The position numbers and the translations under genes are program-made. A stretch of 23,081 nucleotides of DNA from JBARRO01 sp049644265 (GTDB lineage Bacteria > Bacteroidota > Ignavibacteria > UBA10030): contig JBARRO010000069.1 in assembly GCA_049644265.1 (NCBI GenBank), positions 1 through 23,081 on the forward strand, read 5' to 3'. The notes beneath the pieces were generated by a model, which worked only from the letters and a program-made list of their open reading frames with translations, was not told the DNA's origin and did not search any database. Shown one piece after another: positions 21,600 to 23,081 of this stretch (the stretch's first letter is position 1; every line of letters begins with the position of its first letter).

Positions 21600-22658
21600 A
21601 TGAATCACAAACTCTTGAAACTCAGTAGTTGTCTGCTCGTTGTCGCCGCGCTGTTTTCGTCCTGCAGTAAAAAGGGGGATCCCGACGCAGGGAAGAAGGT
21701 CCAGTCCGTGCCCGTCAGGATAAAGGTCCTTCAACCGATGCCGCTCGTGGATGGAATTCTGGTTGCAGGAACCGTCAAGGCGTATGAAGACGCCATGCTC
21801 AGCCCGGAAGAGGGCGGAGTCGTGAAGGAATGGAAAGTGAAGAAAGGACAGCGTGTCCGTCGGGGGGAACTTATTGTCGCACTCAAAGACGACGTGATCA
21901 AGGCAAGCTATGAGGCGGCCGAAGCGCAGAACCGCATGGCGGAATTGAATCTTGACAAGCAGGGAAAAGTGTTTGATGAACAGGGAATCAGCGAGCTTCA
22001 ATTCAAGAATTTTCAGTTTTCCCGCGATGCTGCAAAAGCGAATGCAGATCTCATGAAAGCGCGCTGGGAGCGCACGCAACTCCGCAGCCCGATCGACGGG
22101 ATTGTGGACAACACCATTCCGAACGAAGGCGAATTTGCACCACCGGGAGTTCCCCTCGCCAGAGTAGTCAATACGTCCGTTATTAAAATCCAGGCGGAAG
22201 TGCCGGAGCTCTACTCGGGGTCTATCGTGACCGGTACTGCTGCTCTTATCACGTTTGACGCGGTTCCCGGCGACACGCTGAAAGGAACAGTGGCATTCGT
22301 GGCTCCCACGGTGTCCGCCGCCAACAGGACGATGCAAATCGAGCTGGTGCTGCCAAACCCACTCCGGAAACTCAAGCCGGAAATGGTTGCGAAAGTCAAG
22401 TTGCTCCGCAAGACCAAGACAAACGCCCTTATGGTTTCCGAAGAGGTCGTTCAACTGGTCGACCGGGACAGGAGTATTCTCTACGTTGAAAACGGAGGAA
22501 AAGCTGAAGAGCGGATACTCAAACTCGGCGGACGACAGGGGAATACGGTGGAAATTCTTGAAGGAGTACGGGCCGGCGATCGCGTTATCGTCACGGGATA
22601 TCAGAAACTGACCAACGGATCGCCCGTCACGATCATGAGTGAGGGAGCAAAACCATGA
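21600..22658 (+). CDS. RND efflux periplasmic adaptor (HlyD/AcrA family), probable lipoprotein
   Basis: A 352-residue membrane-fusion protein linking the RND pump to TolC. The ATG at 21600 has AAAGGAAG upstream. Residues 1-21 are a signal; LFSSC22 is a possible lipobox, with Phe at -3. The lipoyl half-motif EEGGVVKEWKVKKGQRVRRG (70-89) and its partner LRSPIDGIVDNTIPNEGEF frame a short helical hairpin (100-150); beta-barrel and membrane-proximal domains follow. It overlaps the permease start by 4 bp (ATGA), so the two are translationally coupled. Confidence 0.9.
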   Translation: MNHKLLKLSSCLLVVAALFSSCSKKGDPDAGKKVQSVPVRIKVLQPMPLVDGILVAGTVKAYEDAMLSPEEGGVVKEWKVKKGQRVRRGELIVALKDDVIKASYEAAEAQNRMAELNLDKQGKVFDEQGISELQFKNFQFSRDAAKANADLMKARWERTQLRSPIDGIVDNTIPNEGEFAPPGVPLARVVNTSVIKIQAEVPELYSGSIVTGTAALITFDAVPGDTLKGTVAFVAPTVSAANRTMQIELVLPNPLRKLKPEMVAKVKLLRKTKTNALMVSEEVVQLVDRDRSILYVENGGKAEERILKLGGRQGNTVEILEGVRAGDRVIVTGYQKLTNGSPVTIMSEGAKP

Positions 22659-23081
22659 ACATCTGGAGTCTCGCGGTCGACAACAAGGTCGCAGTGTACA
22701 TCCTGATGGTAATCATCGTCTTGTTCGGGTACCGGTCCTACACAGGACTGCCCCGAGAAGCCACGCCTGATATTACAATCCCGCTCGTCATCGTTGCCAC
22801 GCCGTATATTGGAGTTTCTCCTGTCGATATGGAGGGTCTGATCACTCAGCCTCTCGAACGAGCCTTGAAAGGGCTGAAGGACATAAAACAGATCACTTCG
22901 GTCTCGAAGGAAGGGCTTTCGACGATCCGGGTTGAGTTCAATACCGGAGTCGATATCGATGAGGCGCTTCGACGAGTTCGGGACAAGGTCAGTTCCACCA
23001 AGACCCAACTACCGGCAGACATCCTCGACCCGGTCGTTTCTGAGATCAATTTCAGTGAGTTCCCGATCATGTATGTAAACG
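22655..23081 (+). CDS. RND-family efflux permease, N-terminal part (cut by window edge)
   Basis: The first 142 residues of an inner-membrane RND (AcrB/HAE1-type) proton-driven pump. The ATG overlaps the adaptor stop, with GAGGGAG upstream. The opening NIWSLAVDNKVAVYILMVII is transmembrane helix 1; GLPREATPDITIPLVIVAT and VEGLI-like DMEGLITQPLERALKG followed by SKEGLSTIRVEF are the typical porter-domain start. The reading frame stays open to the last base of the window. It completes a TolC-adaptor-pump tripartite set. Confidence 0.93.
   Translation, partial: MNIWSLAVDNKVAVYILMVIIVLFGYRSYTGLPREATPDITIPLVIVATPYIGVSPVDMEGLITQPLERALKGLKDIKQITSVSKEGLSTIRVEFNTGVDIDEALRRVRDKVSSTKTQLPADILDPVVSEINFSEFPIMYVN

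Overview
This window looks like chromosomal DNA of an FCB-group bacterium (Bacteroidota / Ignavibacteriota-like). That guess rests on a four-helix-bundle (S23-family) ORF with GGAAAA-rich flanks, intergenic inverted repeats of the CGCAAAG and CACAGAGGACAC types, and an anaerobe-style ferredoxin/Nfn operon. It is inference, not a database result. There is no rRNA, no CRISPR array and no transposase.

Region 1 (1-6222) looks like one end of an integrated element at the 3' end of a tRNA-Glu(TTC) gene. A tightly overlapping gene run encodes the tail of a membrane protein, a small Cys-rich protein, a HerA/VirD4-type ATPase with a nuclease-like C-terminal domain, and a proline-rich zinc-ribbon protein. 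It is followed by an FG-GAP-type lipoprotein and two convergent, related tyrosine recombinases. The recombinase nearest the tRNA has three copies of GTGTTAGC in its leader. The far end of the element is not in the window.

Region 2 (6222-7687) holds two minus-strand tRNA genes, tRNA-His(GTG) then tRNA-Glu(TTC) in transcript order. Between them lies an S23-family ORF flanked by 37-38 bp inverted repeats that begin and end 4-5 nt from the tRNAs, much like the intervening sequences of bacterial 23S rRNA. Upstream of tRNA-His its first 20 bp are duplicated, and the two copies enclose about 250 bp packed with palindromes. A strong hairpin at 7364-7395 separates this from the plus-strand genes.

Region 3 (7688-13341) is a nitrogen/carbamoyl cluster: ornithine carbamoyltransferase, carbamate kinase and an aspartate-carbamoyltransferase homologue, each 4 bp apart. 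After a repeat-bearing spacer come a cyclic-2,3-diphosphoglycerate-synthetase-like P-loop protein and a Cys/Met-metabolism PLP enzyme. The first enzymes could make carbamoyl phosphate for arginine and pyrimidine synthesis, or degrade citrulline for ATP. The ATCase homologue appears to lack the catalytic 80s-loop lysine, so its real substrate is open.

Region 4 (13420-16109) is a ferredoxin-nfnA-nfnB operon, predicted to encode an electron-bifurcating NADH:ferredoxin:NADP+ transhydrogenase (or the related sulfide dehydrogenase) with its own ferredoxin. Region 5 (16226-18999) carries a CoA-binding protein, an acyl-CoA synthetase and a small membrane protein with a cytosolic four-Cys domain. Region 6 (19173-23081) has a minus-strand ferredoxin-NADP reductase-like flavoprotein, divergent by only 26 bp from a TolC / periplasmic adaptor / RND permease efflux operon that runs off the right edge.
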